A stretch of DNA of 64,000 nt, taken from NCBI RefSeq assembly GCF_014698995.1, contig NZ_JACWZZ010000004.1:434001-498000 (forward strand). Direction: 5' to 3'. The notes beneath the pieces were generated by a model, which saw only the letters and a program-made list of their open reading frames with translations, had not been told where the DNA came from and ran no database searches. This DNA comes from Hymenobacter duratus (GTDB lineage: Bacteria; Bacteroidota; Bacteroidia; Cytophagales; Hymenobacteraceae). The position numbers and the translations under genes were made by a program. This document shows positions 16,410 to 25,055 of the stretch, piece by piece. Position 1 is the first letter of the stretch. Each line of letters opens with the position of its first letter.

Positions 16410-17330
16410 ATGTCCTTCCGCACCATCACGCCCGGCACGCTGCCCGGCCCCGAGTGGCACCAGTTTCTACTGGGGGCCGTGGCGCCCCGGCCTATTGCTT
16501 TCGTCAGCACTGTTTCGGCTGATGGCGAGGTGAACCTGAGCCCGTTTTCGTTCTTTAACGTCTTCAGCTCCAACCCGTCCACACTTATCTTCTCTCCTGC
16601 CAACCGCGTCCGTGACAACACCCAGAAGCACACGCTTTTCAACGTGCGTGAAGTGGCCGAATGCGTGGTTAATATCTGCGACTACGCGGTGGTGGAGCAG
16701 ATGTCGTTGGCCAGCACCGAGTATGAGCGGGGCGTGAATGAGTTTGTGAAAGCCGGCCTCACGGAGCTGCCCTCCGACAAAGTGCGCCCGCCCCGCGTGG
16801 CGGAGTGTCCGGTGTCGCTGGAGTGCGTGGTGGAGCAGATTATTGCCATCGGCGACTCCAACGGCGGCGGCAACCTCGTGATTTGCCGGGTGGTGCAGGC
16901 CCACTTCCGCCAGGACATTCTACTGGCCGATGGTGCCGGCATCGACCCGCATAAGTTCGATGCTGTGGCCCGCCTCGCCGGCGACTGGTACAGCCGCGTG
17001 TTACCCGAAAGCCTGTTCATCGTGCCCAAACCCAACCGCAACAAAGGCATCGGCATCGACCAGCTCCCGGAGCATATCCGCACCTCCGACCTGCTCACCG
17101 GCAACAACCTGGGCCGCCTCGCCAACATCGAGCAGCAGGCCCTACCCACTCCCGAGCAGGTGCAGGCGTTCCGGCAGGACCCGTTGGTGAGCTACACGCT
17201 CAGCAAACACGCCGCCGACCCAGCAGCGCAACGCCAAGAACTGGTAGTGCTAGGGAAGAAAATTTTGGAAGAAGGCCGCCTGCTGGACGCCTGGAAAACG
17301 CTACTGCTGGCCACGCCCTCTGCAGGCTAG
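16410..17330 (+). CDS. flavin reductase-like FMN-binding protein
   Basis: This 306-residue protein begins MSFRTITPGTLPGPEWHQ. The split-barrel flavin reductase fold (DIM6/NTAB type) is indicated by GAVAPRPIAFVSTVSADGEV and LSPFSFFNVFSSNPSTLIFS, which form the FMN-binding part, and by CPVSLECVVEQII. The protein is about 100 residues longer than simple flavin reductases; the C-terminal extension (after about residue 200) contains PEHIRTSDLLTGNNLGRL and is common in Bacteroidota versions. It could supply reduced flavin or act on a small molecule. Its gene ends in a 4-base convergent overlap with the GNAT gene. Confidence 0.88.
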   Translation: MSFRTITPGTLPGPEWHQFLLGAVAPRPIAFVSTVSADGEVNLSPFSFFNVFSSNPSTLIFSPANRVRDNTQKHTLFNVREVAECVVNICDYAVVEQMSLASTEYERGVNEFVKAGLTELPSDKVRPPRVAECPVSLECVVEQIIAIGDSNGGGNLVICRVVQAHFRQDILLADGAGIDPHKFDAVARLAGDWYSRVLPESLFIVPKPNRNKGIGIDQLPEHIRTSDLLTGNNLGRLANIEQQALPTPEQVQAFRQDPLVSYTLSKHAADPAAQRQELVVLGKKILEEGRLLDAWKTLLLATPSAG

Positions 17331-18172
17331 CCTAAGGGCCGCACCATTTCATAGAGCGACAAGGGCTGCTGTTCCCATCCGGCAGCCCGCAATACTTCGC
17401 GCACCGACCCCTCCGGCACCAACGATGCTACCAGCGGCACGCCTGGGAATTCGGCCTCCAGTGCCTGCAGCATGCGCGTAGCCCACCCTTGGCGACGTAG
17501 GCCACGCGGCACTACCAACGTCAGTAGCAGGCTGCGCTCAGCTTCCGGCCGCACCACAGCGTAGGCGCTGTGAGCCAAATGGAAAGCACGCGCAGGTGGC
17601 GCCGCAGCCGCAAGAGTCTCGGCCGAGAACATCCAAGGCAAGTCCGGTTCTCCCTCTGTTGTTACCAGCCGCGCAACCGTTAGCGGGTCCAGTTCGCTAA
17701 GGGCAGTCATGTTGGAAATTGGGGCTGGCATACGCCTAAAGCTGAGCAAGTGGCGGGTATTGCGGAAGCCCAGCCGCTCATAGAGGCGCCGAGCCGGCTC
17801 GTTTTCAGTGAAAACTTCGAGCATCATTTCCCGGTCACCGCGCATCGTGGCCTCTTCAATGGCGGTTTGCAGCATGGTCCGGCCATAGCCTTGGCTACGC
17901 GCTTCCTTCACTAGCCCCATACCAGCTACCCGGCAGGTCCAGCCGCGCCGGGCCAGGTATACCACTCCTACCAGTTGGTCGCCCCTAAACCAGAGCCGGC
18001 TGGCAGCGGGGTCAAGATGCTCGCTCCGGAAGCGCCGCTCAAAGCTGGCAGCATCAAAGTTGAAGGGCACGAAGTACTCTTCAAACGACCGGTTCATTGC
18101 CTGAGCAAGCTCCTGCGAAGTAAACTCCAGTACCGGCCGGGCTATCAGTTCGGCTTCTGTTTGGCTGTTCAT
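17327..18172 (-). CDS. tandem GNAT acetyltransferase
   Basis: The ATG at 18170-18172 gives 281 residues. Two GNAT-like halves are visible. The first has the acetyl-CoA loop in KEARSQGYGRTMLQTAI (R-x-x-G-x-G/A) followed by EVFTENEPARRLYERLGF. The second has VPRGLRRQGWATRMLQALE and ends in AAGWEQQPLSLYEMV. Only the first half carries the full N-E-x-A-x-x-L-Y-x-x-x-G-F signature, so the second may be a degenerate substrate-binding copy. Substrate unknown. It converges on the flavin reductase gene with a 4-base overlap. Confidence 0.88.
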   Translation of the reverse strand: MNSQTEAELIARPVLEFTSQELAQAMNRSFEEYFVPFNFDAASFERRFRSEHLDPAASRLWFRGDQLVGVVYLARRGWTCRVAGMGLVKEARSQGYGRTMLQTAIEEATMRGDREMMLEVFTENEPARRLYERLGFRNTRHLLSFRRMPAPISNMTALSELDPLTVARLVTTEGEPDLPWMFSAETLAAAAPPARAFHLAHSAYAVVRPEAERSLLLTLVVPRGLRRQGWATRMLQALEAEFPGVPLVASLVPEGSVREVLRAAGWEQQPLSLYEMVRPLG

Positions 18173-18257
18173 GTGCTGCAGAATTTCTCCCGCCTTCCGG
18201 ACGACGTGTGAGGTGGACTTCTGACTATTGTGCCCTCCGCCTGTACGAAACCATCTG

Positions 18258-19484
18258 TCAGTTACGCACGGCAATCATCAGCCCCAGTTCCTTATAGCGC
18301 ATGTTGAAGCGCTTGGCAATGGTGGCGTTGGTGAGCGACCCTTTGTAGATGTAGACGCCGCTACGGAAATGCTCATTCGTGAACAGTACCTCATTGATGC
18401 CACCGTGCTGGCTGATTTCCTGCAGAATGGGCGTGAAGATGTTACTCAGAGCATTGGTGGCAGTACGCGGCACGCGGCTGGCAATGTTGGGCACGCAGTA
18501 ATGAATCACGTCGTACTTGCGGAAGACGGGCTTGCTGTGGCTGGTCATTTCGCTCGTCTCGAAGCAGCCACCCTGGTCGATGCTCACATCGATGATGACG
18601 GAGCCGGGCGCCATGCTGGAAACCATGCTTTCGGGCACCATAAACGGCACCCGGCCGTCCTCGGCGTTCAGGGCCCCAATCACCACATCGGCACGCCGGA
18701 TCTGCTGGCTCAAGGCAAATGTATCGAGGGTACTGGTGTATAGCTGTGTACCTAGATTCTGCTTCAGGCGCCGCAGTTTATACAAGTGATTATCAAACAC
18801 TTTTACCTCAGCCCCTAGTCCGGTAGCAGCGCGGGCAGCGTACTCAGCTACCGTGCCTGCACCCAGAATCACGACCTGTGACGGAGGCACACCCGTGATA
18901 CCGCCCAAGATGATGCCTTTGCCTTCGTTGGAGCGCGCCAAGTATTCGGCCGCAATCAGCATGACGGTGGAGCCGGCTATTTCGCTCATGGCCCGCACTA
19001 CCGGCCGCGCTCCGCTCGGGTCCTTAATCAGCTCGAAGCTGATGGCGCTGATTTTTTTGCGCGTGAGGGCCGTAACGTACTCGGAGGTGAGTGTACCAAA
19101 CTGCAGCGCCGATATCAGCGTCTGATTGGAGCGCAGAAACTCGATTTCGTCGTGGGTGGGCGGCGCCACTTTCAGGATGAGGTCGGCTTCGTATACCTCT
19201 TTTTGCGAGTAAGCAATAGTGGCCCCGGCTTCGGAGTAGTCGTGGTCGGAGTACTTGCTGGGTTCACCGGCCCCGCTTTCCATCACAATTTCGTGTCCTT
19301 CTTCCACCAGATGCTTCACGGCTTCCGGCGTCAGGCAGATGCGGTTTTCCTGCAGCGAGGTTTCGCGGGGCAGCCCAATAAACAGCTTACGCTTCCGGGT
19401 TTCCACAGCCAGCATGGATTCCTGCGTGAAGTAGGCGCGGCTCGTGGCCAACGACTCAAATCCGGGTGGTACTGCTTCGGGCAT
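18258..19484 (-). CDS. ald: alanine dehydrogenase
   Basis: This 408-residue protein interconverts L-alanine and pyruvate with NAD and ammonia. Family signs are GLPRETSLQENRICLTPEAV at the N-terminal catalytic domain, with Arg and Lys positions for pyruvate, and the Rossmann segment VVILGAGTVAEYAARAATGL for NAD binding. VSIDQGGCFETSEMTSH and HYCVPNIASRVPRTAT are typical late motifs of the alanine dehydrogenase/PNT family. The N-terminal extension of about 35 residues (MPEAVPPGFESLATSRAYFT) is characteristic of Bacteroidota versions. The gene stands alone on the minus strand, followed by a GNAT gene. Confidence 0.92.
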   Translation of the reverse strand: MPEAVPPGFESLATSRAYFTQESMLAVETRKRKLFIGLPRETSLQENRICLTPEAVKHLVEEGHEIVMESGAGEPSKYSDHDYSEAGATIAYSQKEVYEADLILKVAPPTHDEIEFLRSNQTLISALQFGTLTSEYVTALTRKKISAISFELIKDPSGARPVVRAMSEIAGSTVMLIAAEYLARSNEGKGIILGGITGVPPSQVVILGAGTVAEYAARAATGLGAEVKVFDNHLYKLRRLKQNLGTQLYTSTLDTFALSQQIRRADVVIGALNAEDGRVPFMVPESMVSSMAPGSVIIDVSIDQGGCFETSEMTSHSKPVFRKYDVIHYCVPNIASRVPRTATNALSNIFTPILQEISQHGGINEVLFTNEHFRSGVYIYKGSLTNATIAKRFNMRYKELGLMIAVRN

Positions 19485-19574
19485 CTCTGATAGGTATGAA
19501 TTAGAAAGTAGTAGATCTGAAATTCAGCATTTTACAAACGAATTCTTTACAACTCGCTGCCTCCGTCTGATTCC

Positions 19575-20000
19575 TTATTTCTTAATTTCTAATTGAAGAG
19601 TGCGAGACTCTTCGCCGGTGACATGAAGGGTGATGAGCAGCCGCTCTGGTGGCAACAGCGCCTCAATGCGGCTGGGCCACTCTATCAGGCAAAGATAGCC
19701 GGAATCGAAGTACTCCAACGCCCCGATGCCTACTGCTTCGGCTGGTTCATTGAGGCGGTAGAAGTCGAAGTGGTAAATGGGCTGATTCTGCGCGTCGCGG
19801 TACTCGTTTACCAGCGCAAAAGTGGGGCTACTCACCTCATCCTGCACGCCCATACTCTGGCAGAGCGCCTTGATGAAGGTGGTTTTGCCGGCCCCCATTT
19901 CGCCTTCGAAACACACAATGGAGTGCTCCTGTAGTGCCTCACGCACCTGGGCGGCTACGGCGGGCAGCGCCGCCAGCGTCGGAAGTTCAAAAGTCAGCAT
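19575..20000 (-). CDS. tsaE: tRNA threonylcarbamoyladenosine biosynthesis ATPase TsaE
   Basis: The ATG at 19998-20000 gives 141 residues, the usual TsaE size. The Walker A motif is EGEMGAGKTTFIKALC, followed by SSPTFALVNEY, HFDFYRL and the Walker-B-like LCLIEWPSRIEALLP. TsaE works with TsaB and TsaD in t6A37 tRNA modification. The open frame extends upstream, but family alignment from memory favours this start. The C-terminal LEIKK and stop fall in an AT-rich stretch unlike the flanks. It is divergent from the aminotransferase gene. Confidence 0.93.
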   Translation of the reverse strand: MLTFELPTLAALPAVAAQVREALQEHSIVCFEGEMGAGKTTFIKALCQSMGVQDEVSSPTFALVNEYRDAQNQPIYHFDFYRLNEPAEAVGIGALEYFDSGYLCLIEWPSRIEALLPPERLLITLHVTGEESRTLQLEIKK

Positions 20001-20080
20001 GGGCTGCAAGGTAGGCAGAGCGTTCAGCAAAATCCGCACTACTGTGCACCGTTGGCCGTAGCATTTGCCGCTGCACCTCT

Positions 20081-20088
20081 TACTTTTG
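20081..20088 (+). promoter_or_regulatory. -7 promoter element TACTTTTG of the aminotransferase gene
   Basis: The word fits the Bacteroidota -7 consensus TAnnTTTG exactly and lies 23 bases before the aminotransferase ATG. No TTG at the right distance is visible for a -33 element. Confidence 0.5.
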
Positions 20089-20110
20089 GCCGACCACAAA
20101 CCCCTTCCTC

Positions 20111-21367
20111 ATGCAAGTTTCGCGAATGGCCGGCAGCCTTATCGGCTCCGAAATCATCAAAATCGGCAATGAAGTCAACGACATGATCCGCAAGGGGGAG
20201 CAGATATGCAACCTCACCATCGGTGACTTCGACCCGGCTATTTTCCCCATTCCGACGGAGCTGCAGCACGAAATTACGGCAGCGTATCAAGCCGGCCATA
20301 CCAACTATCCGCCTGCCAACGGCATAGCCGCGCTCCGCGAAGCTGCCACCGCCTTCACAAAGGAGCGGCTGGGCCTGGCCTATTCCCCCAACGACGTACT
20401 GGTGGCGGGTGGCTCCCGGCCTCTCATCTATGCCACGTACCTCGCCGTGGTAGACCCCGGCGACAAAGTAGTATTTCCGGTGCCGAGCTGGAATAACAAC
20501 CACTACTGTCACCTCTCGGGCGCCGAGGCCGTGATGGTAGAAACCTCGCCCGAAAACAACTTCATGCCTACGGCCGCCGAGCTGGCTCCGCATTTGGCCG
20601 GCGCCACGCTCCTGGCCCTCTGCTCGCCGCTCAACCCCACGGGCACAGTATTCACCAAAGAAAACCTGGCGGACATCTGCGACTTGGTGGTGGCGGAGAA
20701 CCAGCGCCGCCAGCCCGGCGAAAAGCCTCTTTACCTGCTCTACGACCAGATTTACTGGATGCTCACCTTTGGCCAGACCGGACACTTCGACCCAGTAAAC
20801 CTGCGCCCTGAGCTGCGCGACTATGTCATCTACATCGACGGCATCTCAAAATGTCTGGCTGCTACCGGCGTGCGGGTGGGCTACGCCTTCGGGCCGGCGG
20901 TGGTCATCGATAAGATGAAGTCCATTCTGGGCCACGTAGGAGCCTGGGCCCCGAAAGCCGAGCAGGTAGCCACAGCTAAGTTTCTACCGAATACGCCGGC
21001 TGTCGACGGTTTTGTGGACGAGTTCAAGGACAACATCCAGCGCAGCCTCGACACCCTGCACCATGGTTTGCAGGAGCTAAAAGGCGCTGGCTACCCCGTC
21101 GACTCCATCGTGCCGATGGGCGCTATTTACCTCACGGCCAAGCTGGATGTATTGGGCAAAACCACGGCGACCGGGCAGGTACTACGCACCACAAAGGAGC
21201 TGACCTCCTACCTCATCAGCGAAGCCCGGCTGGCGCTGGTGCCGTTCAGTGCCTTCGGGACCTCCGATACGGCTCCCTGGTTCCGGATGTCAGTGGGAGG
21301 CGCTTCGCTGGAATCTATTGAGGCAGCCCTGCCCCGGTTGCGGGCAGCGCTGGATGCGCTGAAATAG
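20111..21367 (+). CDS. PLP-dependent aminotransferase, class I/II (aspartate-aminotransferase-like)
   Basis: This 418-residue fold-type I aminotransferase has the substrate loop QICNLTIGDFDPAIFPIPTE, the NYPPANGIAALREA segment, the cofactor region SPLNPTGTVFTKENL, the YDQIY motif, and the Schiff-base lysine at about residue 247 in DGISKCLAATGVRVGYAFG. The C-terminal arginine region is WFRMSVGGAS, where Arg holds the substrate carboxylate. Aspartate or a related amino acid is the likely donor, but specificity cannot be read from the sequence. A terminator follows at 21401. Confidence 0.9.
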   Translation: MQVSRMAGSLIGSEIIKIGNEVNDMIRKGEQICNLTIGDFDPAIFPIPTELQHEITAAYQAGHTNYPPANGIAALREAATAFTKERLGLAYSPNDVLVAGGSRPLIYATYLAVVDPGDKVVFPVPSWNNNHYCHLSGAEAVMVETSPENNFMPTAAELAPHLAGATLLALCSPLNPTGTVFTKENLADICDLVVAENQRRQPGEKPLYLLYDQIYWMLTFGQTGHFDPVNLRPELRDYVIYIDGISKCLAATGVRVGYAFGPAVVIDKMKSILGHVGAWAPKAEQVATAKFLPNTPAVDGFVDEFKDNIQRSLDTLHHGLQELKGAGYPVDSIVPMGAIYLTAKLDVLGKTTATGQVLRTTKELTSYLISEARLALVPFSAFGTSDTAPWFRMSVGGASLESIEAALPRLRAALDALK

Positions 21368-21400
21368 GTCGTCGTTCTGCTGTTATAGACTGCCTTCGAG

Positions 21401-21435
21401 CTACCTCGGTCCATTAGGGCCGGGGTAGTTTTGTT
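21401..21435 (+). terminator. terminator after the aminotransferase gene
   Basis: CTACCTCGG (21401-21409) pairs with CCGGGGTAG (21420-21428) with one wobble pair, and TTTTGTTT follows directly. It lies 34 bases past the aminotransferase stop. Confidence 0.75.
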
Positions 21436-21678
21436 TGGGCTATGTAGCTTCAGTTCCGGCGTGCTACTGGGCTGCCGGTTTTCCCAAAACCTGCGAGGCC
21501 AAATCGGTCTTTCTTTCTATCTTTCCTTCCACTACTCAAAAGCGGGCCTTGGTAAAGGCCCAAAACAGTTTAGTTAACCGCTCTATACTCTACCCGGCTT
21601 TGCTTCTTTCCAGCCCTGGAATTGCGAGGCCTCGCCACACGCCACCTATTGCACGCTCCACTTTTTTACCACCGGACT

Positions 21679-24135
21679 GTGCACACACGCTTTTCTACCA
21701 GCTTTCTGGGCTGGATATGGCGCCTCTCAGTAGCGCTGCTTTTTTTGCCTCAGGTTTCTGCTGCCCAGATACCTGCTGCTCCAATTCCGGGAGTGGTGCG
21801 CTCAGCCGCAGGCCTTCCCCTGGCCTACGCTACCGTTGTATTGCACCGTGCCACCGATTCCGTGGCCGTTAAAACCGAATTCAGCGACGCGGAGGGCAAG
21901 TTTCTGCTCATGCCGCCGGCGGCGGGCCGCTACCTGTTGTCGGTGCTACATATCGGCTACCGGCAGGCCTGGGCGGGGCCGCTGGAAACCAGTGCCGCCG
22001 TGGGGCCAGTGCTGGTCGTTACGCTCACGCCCAGCGCGGCCCAGCAACTGCGCGGCGTGACCGTGACGGCGCAAAAGCCGGCTTTTGAACGCCTGCCCGA
22101 CCGCACGATTGTGCATGTGGAAGGCAACACGCTGGCTGCCGGCAACACGGTGCTGGAGGTGCTGGGCCGGGCACCGGGCGTGACAGTAAGCGGCAGCGAC
22201 AATCTGAGCCTGCGCGGCAAGCAGGGCGTACTGGTGCTCATTGATGGCAAGCGAGTACCGATGACCGGTGCCGAGCTGGCCTCGATGCTGCGTGCCCTGC
22301 CCGCCGAGCAGGTGAAAACTATCGAGCTGATAACGAACCCGCCGGCCAAATACGACGCCCAGGGCGGTGCCGGTATCATTGCCATCAACCTCAAGAAAGA
22401 CCAGCGCTTCGGCACCAATGGCAGCGTGAATGCCAGCTACGGCCGCGGCCAGTACGGCAAGCATACTTCCGGTTTTTCCCTGAATCATCGCAGTGCCCAC
22501 TTCAACCTCTACGGCACCTACGCCTACACGGACCGCCGCAACTTCCAGAACCTGACCTTCAACCGCCGCTATCTGCAGGACGGGCAGGCGCAGACCAGCA
22601 GCCAGCAGCTCAATGAAATGCGCAACCACCTGCAGTCACACACCTGGAAAACGGGGCTGGACTATACTGCGGGCAAACGAACCACGCTGGGCGCCATGCT
22701 CAGCGGCCTGGCCAGCAACTCGCCGTGGGAAGGCACCAACGCATCGGAGTTTTTCAACGCCCAGAATGCTTCCACGGCCCGCTACAGCTCCTGGAACCTG
22801 CGCAATCTGCGCACGCCCAATGTAGCCGGCAACCTGACGCTCCGCCATACGTTCCGGCCCGACTCAGCAGGCACTCCGGAGCTGACCGCCGACGCCGATA
22901 TGGCCCGCTTTGGTATCACGCGGCTGCTGAATCTGGCTACCTCCTACGCGCTACCGGCTCGCACTCCTGCTTCCCTTGTTGGCACCCACGATGGCACGCT
23001 CACCATTCAGTCGGTGAAGGCCGACTACGTGCGGCCGTTGCCGCGGGGCCTGCGCCTGGAAGCCGGCGCCAAGTCCAGCTGGGTGCAGTCAAACAACAGC
23101 CTGATATTCTACCGCACCGAAAACGCCGTTACCTACCTCGATACAAACCAGTCGAACGATTTCAGCTACGACGAGAATATCCATGCCGCTTATCTGAGCC
23201 TGACCCGCACCCGCCCTGCCCTGACGCTGACCGCCGGCCTGCGGGCCGAGCAAACCAACGCCACCGGACGGCAGACCATTGGCAACGAAAACTTCGACCG
23301 GCACTATTTCCAGCTCTTTCCGAACCTGAGCTTGAGCCGCACGCTTTCGGAAACGCAGGCCGTGGGATTTTCGCTGAGCCGCCGCCTCGACCGGCCCACC
23401 TACAACCAGCTCAACCCCTTTCGCTCCTTCGTGGATGCTACCTCCTACCGCGCCGGCAACCCCTACCTGCTGCCCCAGACCAACTACAGCGCCGAGCTGA
23501 CCTACACCTGGCGCCAGAAGTACGTCACCGGCCTGAGCTACGCCTACGCCCGCCAGCCCATCGTGAGCGTATACCTGGCCCAGCCCAGCCTGCTGGTAGC
23601 GGCCACCGACGTGAACCTGCGCACGCGCCACTACTACGCCTTCACGCTTACGGCCCCGCTGGCGCCCACCAAATGGTGGCAGCTCTACGCCGATGCTGAG
23701 CTGTTCTTCATCTATTTCGAGGGCAGCCTGGGCGACACAGCCCCACCCGCCGGCCAGCCGGGCGCTATTCTGAATGCCAACAGCACATTTACGCTGGGCA
23801 AGGGCTGGACCGCCGACCTCAATGGCAGCTACCATTCCCGGGAGCGGTATGCGTTTCAGGTAGTGAATGCCTTCGGGCAGGTGGGCATAGGCATCCAGAA
23901 AAGCTTTTTCGACGGCCGCGCCACACTGCGGGCCAATGCCACCGACCTGCTCTATACCGCACCGGTGCAGGCCACCTCCCGCTACGTAGTCTTCGAGGAA
24001 ACCTTCCGCTCCACGCAGGACACCCGCGTGGCTACCCTGGCCTTCACCTACCGGTTCGGCAGCAACGAGGTGGCACCGGCCCGCAAGCGCGCCACTGGCG
24101 CCGAGGACGAAAAGCGCCGCGCCATCAGTCAGTAA
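21679..24135 (+). CDS. TonB-dependent receptor, outer-membrane beta-barrel family (first paralogue)
   Basis: About 818 residues from the GTG at 21679. No ATG occurs in this frame between the upstream stop (21571-21573) and the mature region; a TTG at 21622 is the alternative. The GTG start gives a signal peptide (VHTRFSTSFLGWIWRLSVAL) cut near VSAAQ. A carboxypeptidase-like regulatory domain follows (VVRSAAGLPLAYATVVLHRA), then the plug (VEGNTLAAGNTVLEVLGRAP; LIDGKRVPM) and the barrel, ending with the unusual basic tail GAEDEKRRAISQ. It is closely similar throughout to the receptor at 25056-27545. Ligand unknown. The MarR gene lies between the two. Confidence 0.9.
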   Translation: MHTRFSTSFLGWIWRLSVALLFLPQVSAAQIPAAPIPGVVRSAAGLPLAYATVVLHRATDSVAVKTEFSDAEGKFLLMPPAAGRYLLSVLHIGYRQAWAGPLETSAAVGPVLVVTLTPSAAQQLRGVTVTAQKPAFERLPDRTIVHVEGNTLAAGNTVLEVLGRAPGVTVSGSDNLSLRGKQGVLVLIDGKRVPMTGAELASMLRALPAEQVKTIELITNPPAKYDAQGGAGIIAINLKKDQRFGTNGSVNASYGRGQYGKHTSGFSLNHRSAHFNLYGTYAYTDRRNFQNLTFNRRYLQDGQAQTSSQQLNEMRNHLQSHTWKTGLDYTAGKRTTLGAMLSGLASNSPWEGTNASEFFNAQNASTARYSSWNLRNLRTPNVAGNLTLRHTFRPDSAGTPELTADADMARFGITRLLNLATSYALPARTPASLVGTHDGTLTIQSVKADYVRPLPRGLRLEAGAKSSWVQSNNSLIFYRTENAVTYLDTNQSNDFSYDENIHAAYLSLTRTRPALTLTAGLRAEQTNATGRQTIGNENFDRHYFQLFPNLSLSRTLSETQAVGFSLSRRLDRPTYNQLNPFRSFVDATSYRAGNPYLLPQTNYSAELTYTWRQKYVTGLSYAYARQPIVSVYLAQPSLLVAATDVNLRTRHYYAFTLTAPLAPTKWWQLYADAELFFIYFEGSLGDTAPPAGQPGAILNANSTFTLGKGWTADLNGSYHSRERYAFQVVNAFGQVGIGIQKSFFDGRATLRANATDLLYTAPVQATSRYVVFEETFRSTQDTRVATLAFTYRFGSNEVAPARKRATGAEDEKRRAISQ

Positions 24136-24156
24136 CCTTCAAATTGCTGCCACTGT

Positions 24157-24190
24157 ATCCGGCGTCCGATGTATTGGGCGCCGGATTTCT
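24157..24190 (+). terminator. probable terminator after the first receptor gene
   Basis: ATCCGGCG (24157-24164) pairs exactly with CGCCGGAT (24179-24186), followed by TTCTTG. The stem is short and the T-run interrupted, so this is a weaker call. Confidence 0.5.
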
Positions 24191-24287
24191 TGTTGGGTAC
24201 TCCAAAGCCATTAACCACGGATTACCAGACTTAGTGGGCAGAGCGCACAGCATCTCCAATATTTTTTTGCTCAGCAAAGCAACTTCA

Positions 24288-24299
24288 ATGATATATCAT
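24288..24299. promoter_or_regulatory. palindrome ATGATATATCAT upstream of the marR-type gene
   Basis: A perfect 12-bp palindrome sits 34 bases before the regulator start, 18 bases after a TTTG word (24266-24269) that could be a -33 element. It thus occupies the -7 position and could be a regulator site. Its sequence differs from the operator-like palindrome at 24855-24896. Confidence 0.35.
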
Positions 24300-24333
24300 A
24301 CATCTATAGGTTATCATTCCTGAAATTCCCTTT

Positions 24334-24774
24334 ATGCTCTCCAGTGTCATCTTTTACTCGCTCGATAAGGCCATCCGGCAGTACCGGAAGCTGGCGCAAG
24401 CCAACATCGACCGGGCCGGTATTGCCATTACCATCGACCAGTGGCTGGTGCTACGCGTGATTCAGGAGCACGACGACCTCACCCAGGCCGACATTGCCGA
24501 TCGGGTTTTCAAAGACCAAGCCTCGGTAGCGCGCATGATCAGTCTGCTGACCAAGCGCGGCCTGCTGGCGGCGGTGCCTCTGCCCTCCGATGGCCGCCGC
24601 AGCCAGCTCCGCGTGACCAAGGAAGGCGAGCAGGTACTGAGTGATGTGCAGCCAGTGGTGCTCAGCAACCGCAGCTTAGCACTGCAAGGCCTCTCTGAAG
24701 ACGACCTAACCCTATTGCGCAACATGCTGGAACGCATCTACCTGAATTGCAGCGCACGGGCCCCTACTCCCTAG
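24334..24774 (+). CDS. MarR-family transcriptional regulator
   Basis: This 146-residue winged-helix regulator has the MarR layout: an N-terminal dimerisation helix (FYSLDKAIRQYRKLAQANID), then LTQADIADRVFKDQASVARM as recognition-helix region and a wing LLAAVPLPSDGRRSQLRVTK with the typical DGR-R motif, and a C-terminal dimerisation helix. It lies between two paralogous TonB-dependent receptor genes on the same strand. A palindrome at the promoter of the second receptor is the obvious candidate target. MarR proteins usually respond to small phenolic or lipophilic ligands; the ligand here is unknown. Confidence 0.92.
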   Translation: MLSSVIFYSLDKAIRQYRKLAQANIDRAGIAITIDQWLVLRVIQEHDDLTQADIADRVFKDQASVARMISLLTKRGLLAAVPLPSDGRRSQLRVTKEGEQVLSDVQPVVLSNRSLALQGLSEDDLTLLRNMLERIYLNCSARAPTP

Positions 24775-24847
24775 TAGTTAATTCACTCTCTGTCAGCCGC
24801 CTTAAGAACCACCTGTTGGTAGCACTTGATAAATAGTAAAAACAAAA

Positions 24848-24896
24848 TTTGCTTCTACGAAAATATTCGTATATAATTGTACGAATAAATTCGTAG
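24848..24896 (+). promoter_or_regulatory. promoter of the second receptor gene with overlapping MarR-type operator
   Basis: TTTG (24848-24851), 20 bases, then TATAATTG (24872-24879) form a near-consensus Bacteroidota promoter. The -7 word is exactly the loop of an inverted repeat: CTACGAAAATATTCGTA (24855-24871) against TACGAATAAATTCGTAG (24880-24896), two mismatches in 17. A regulator bound to both arms would cover the -7 element. The receptor ATG is 160 bases downstream. Confidence 0.7.
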
Positions 24897-25055
24897 ACAT
24901 ATCGAATCCTTCCTACAGCGGCTGACGAGCGGTGTAGGAAGTTCCACTACAAGCTCGCTGCTCCGGCCTTTCGGCCGCCTCTGCTACTCCGCTACCTTCT
25001 TCTAGCAGCTCATCCTTCCTTTCCTTCTTTTCACTAGCGACACGTCGTCTGGCTC

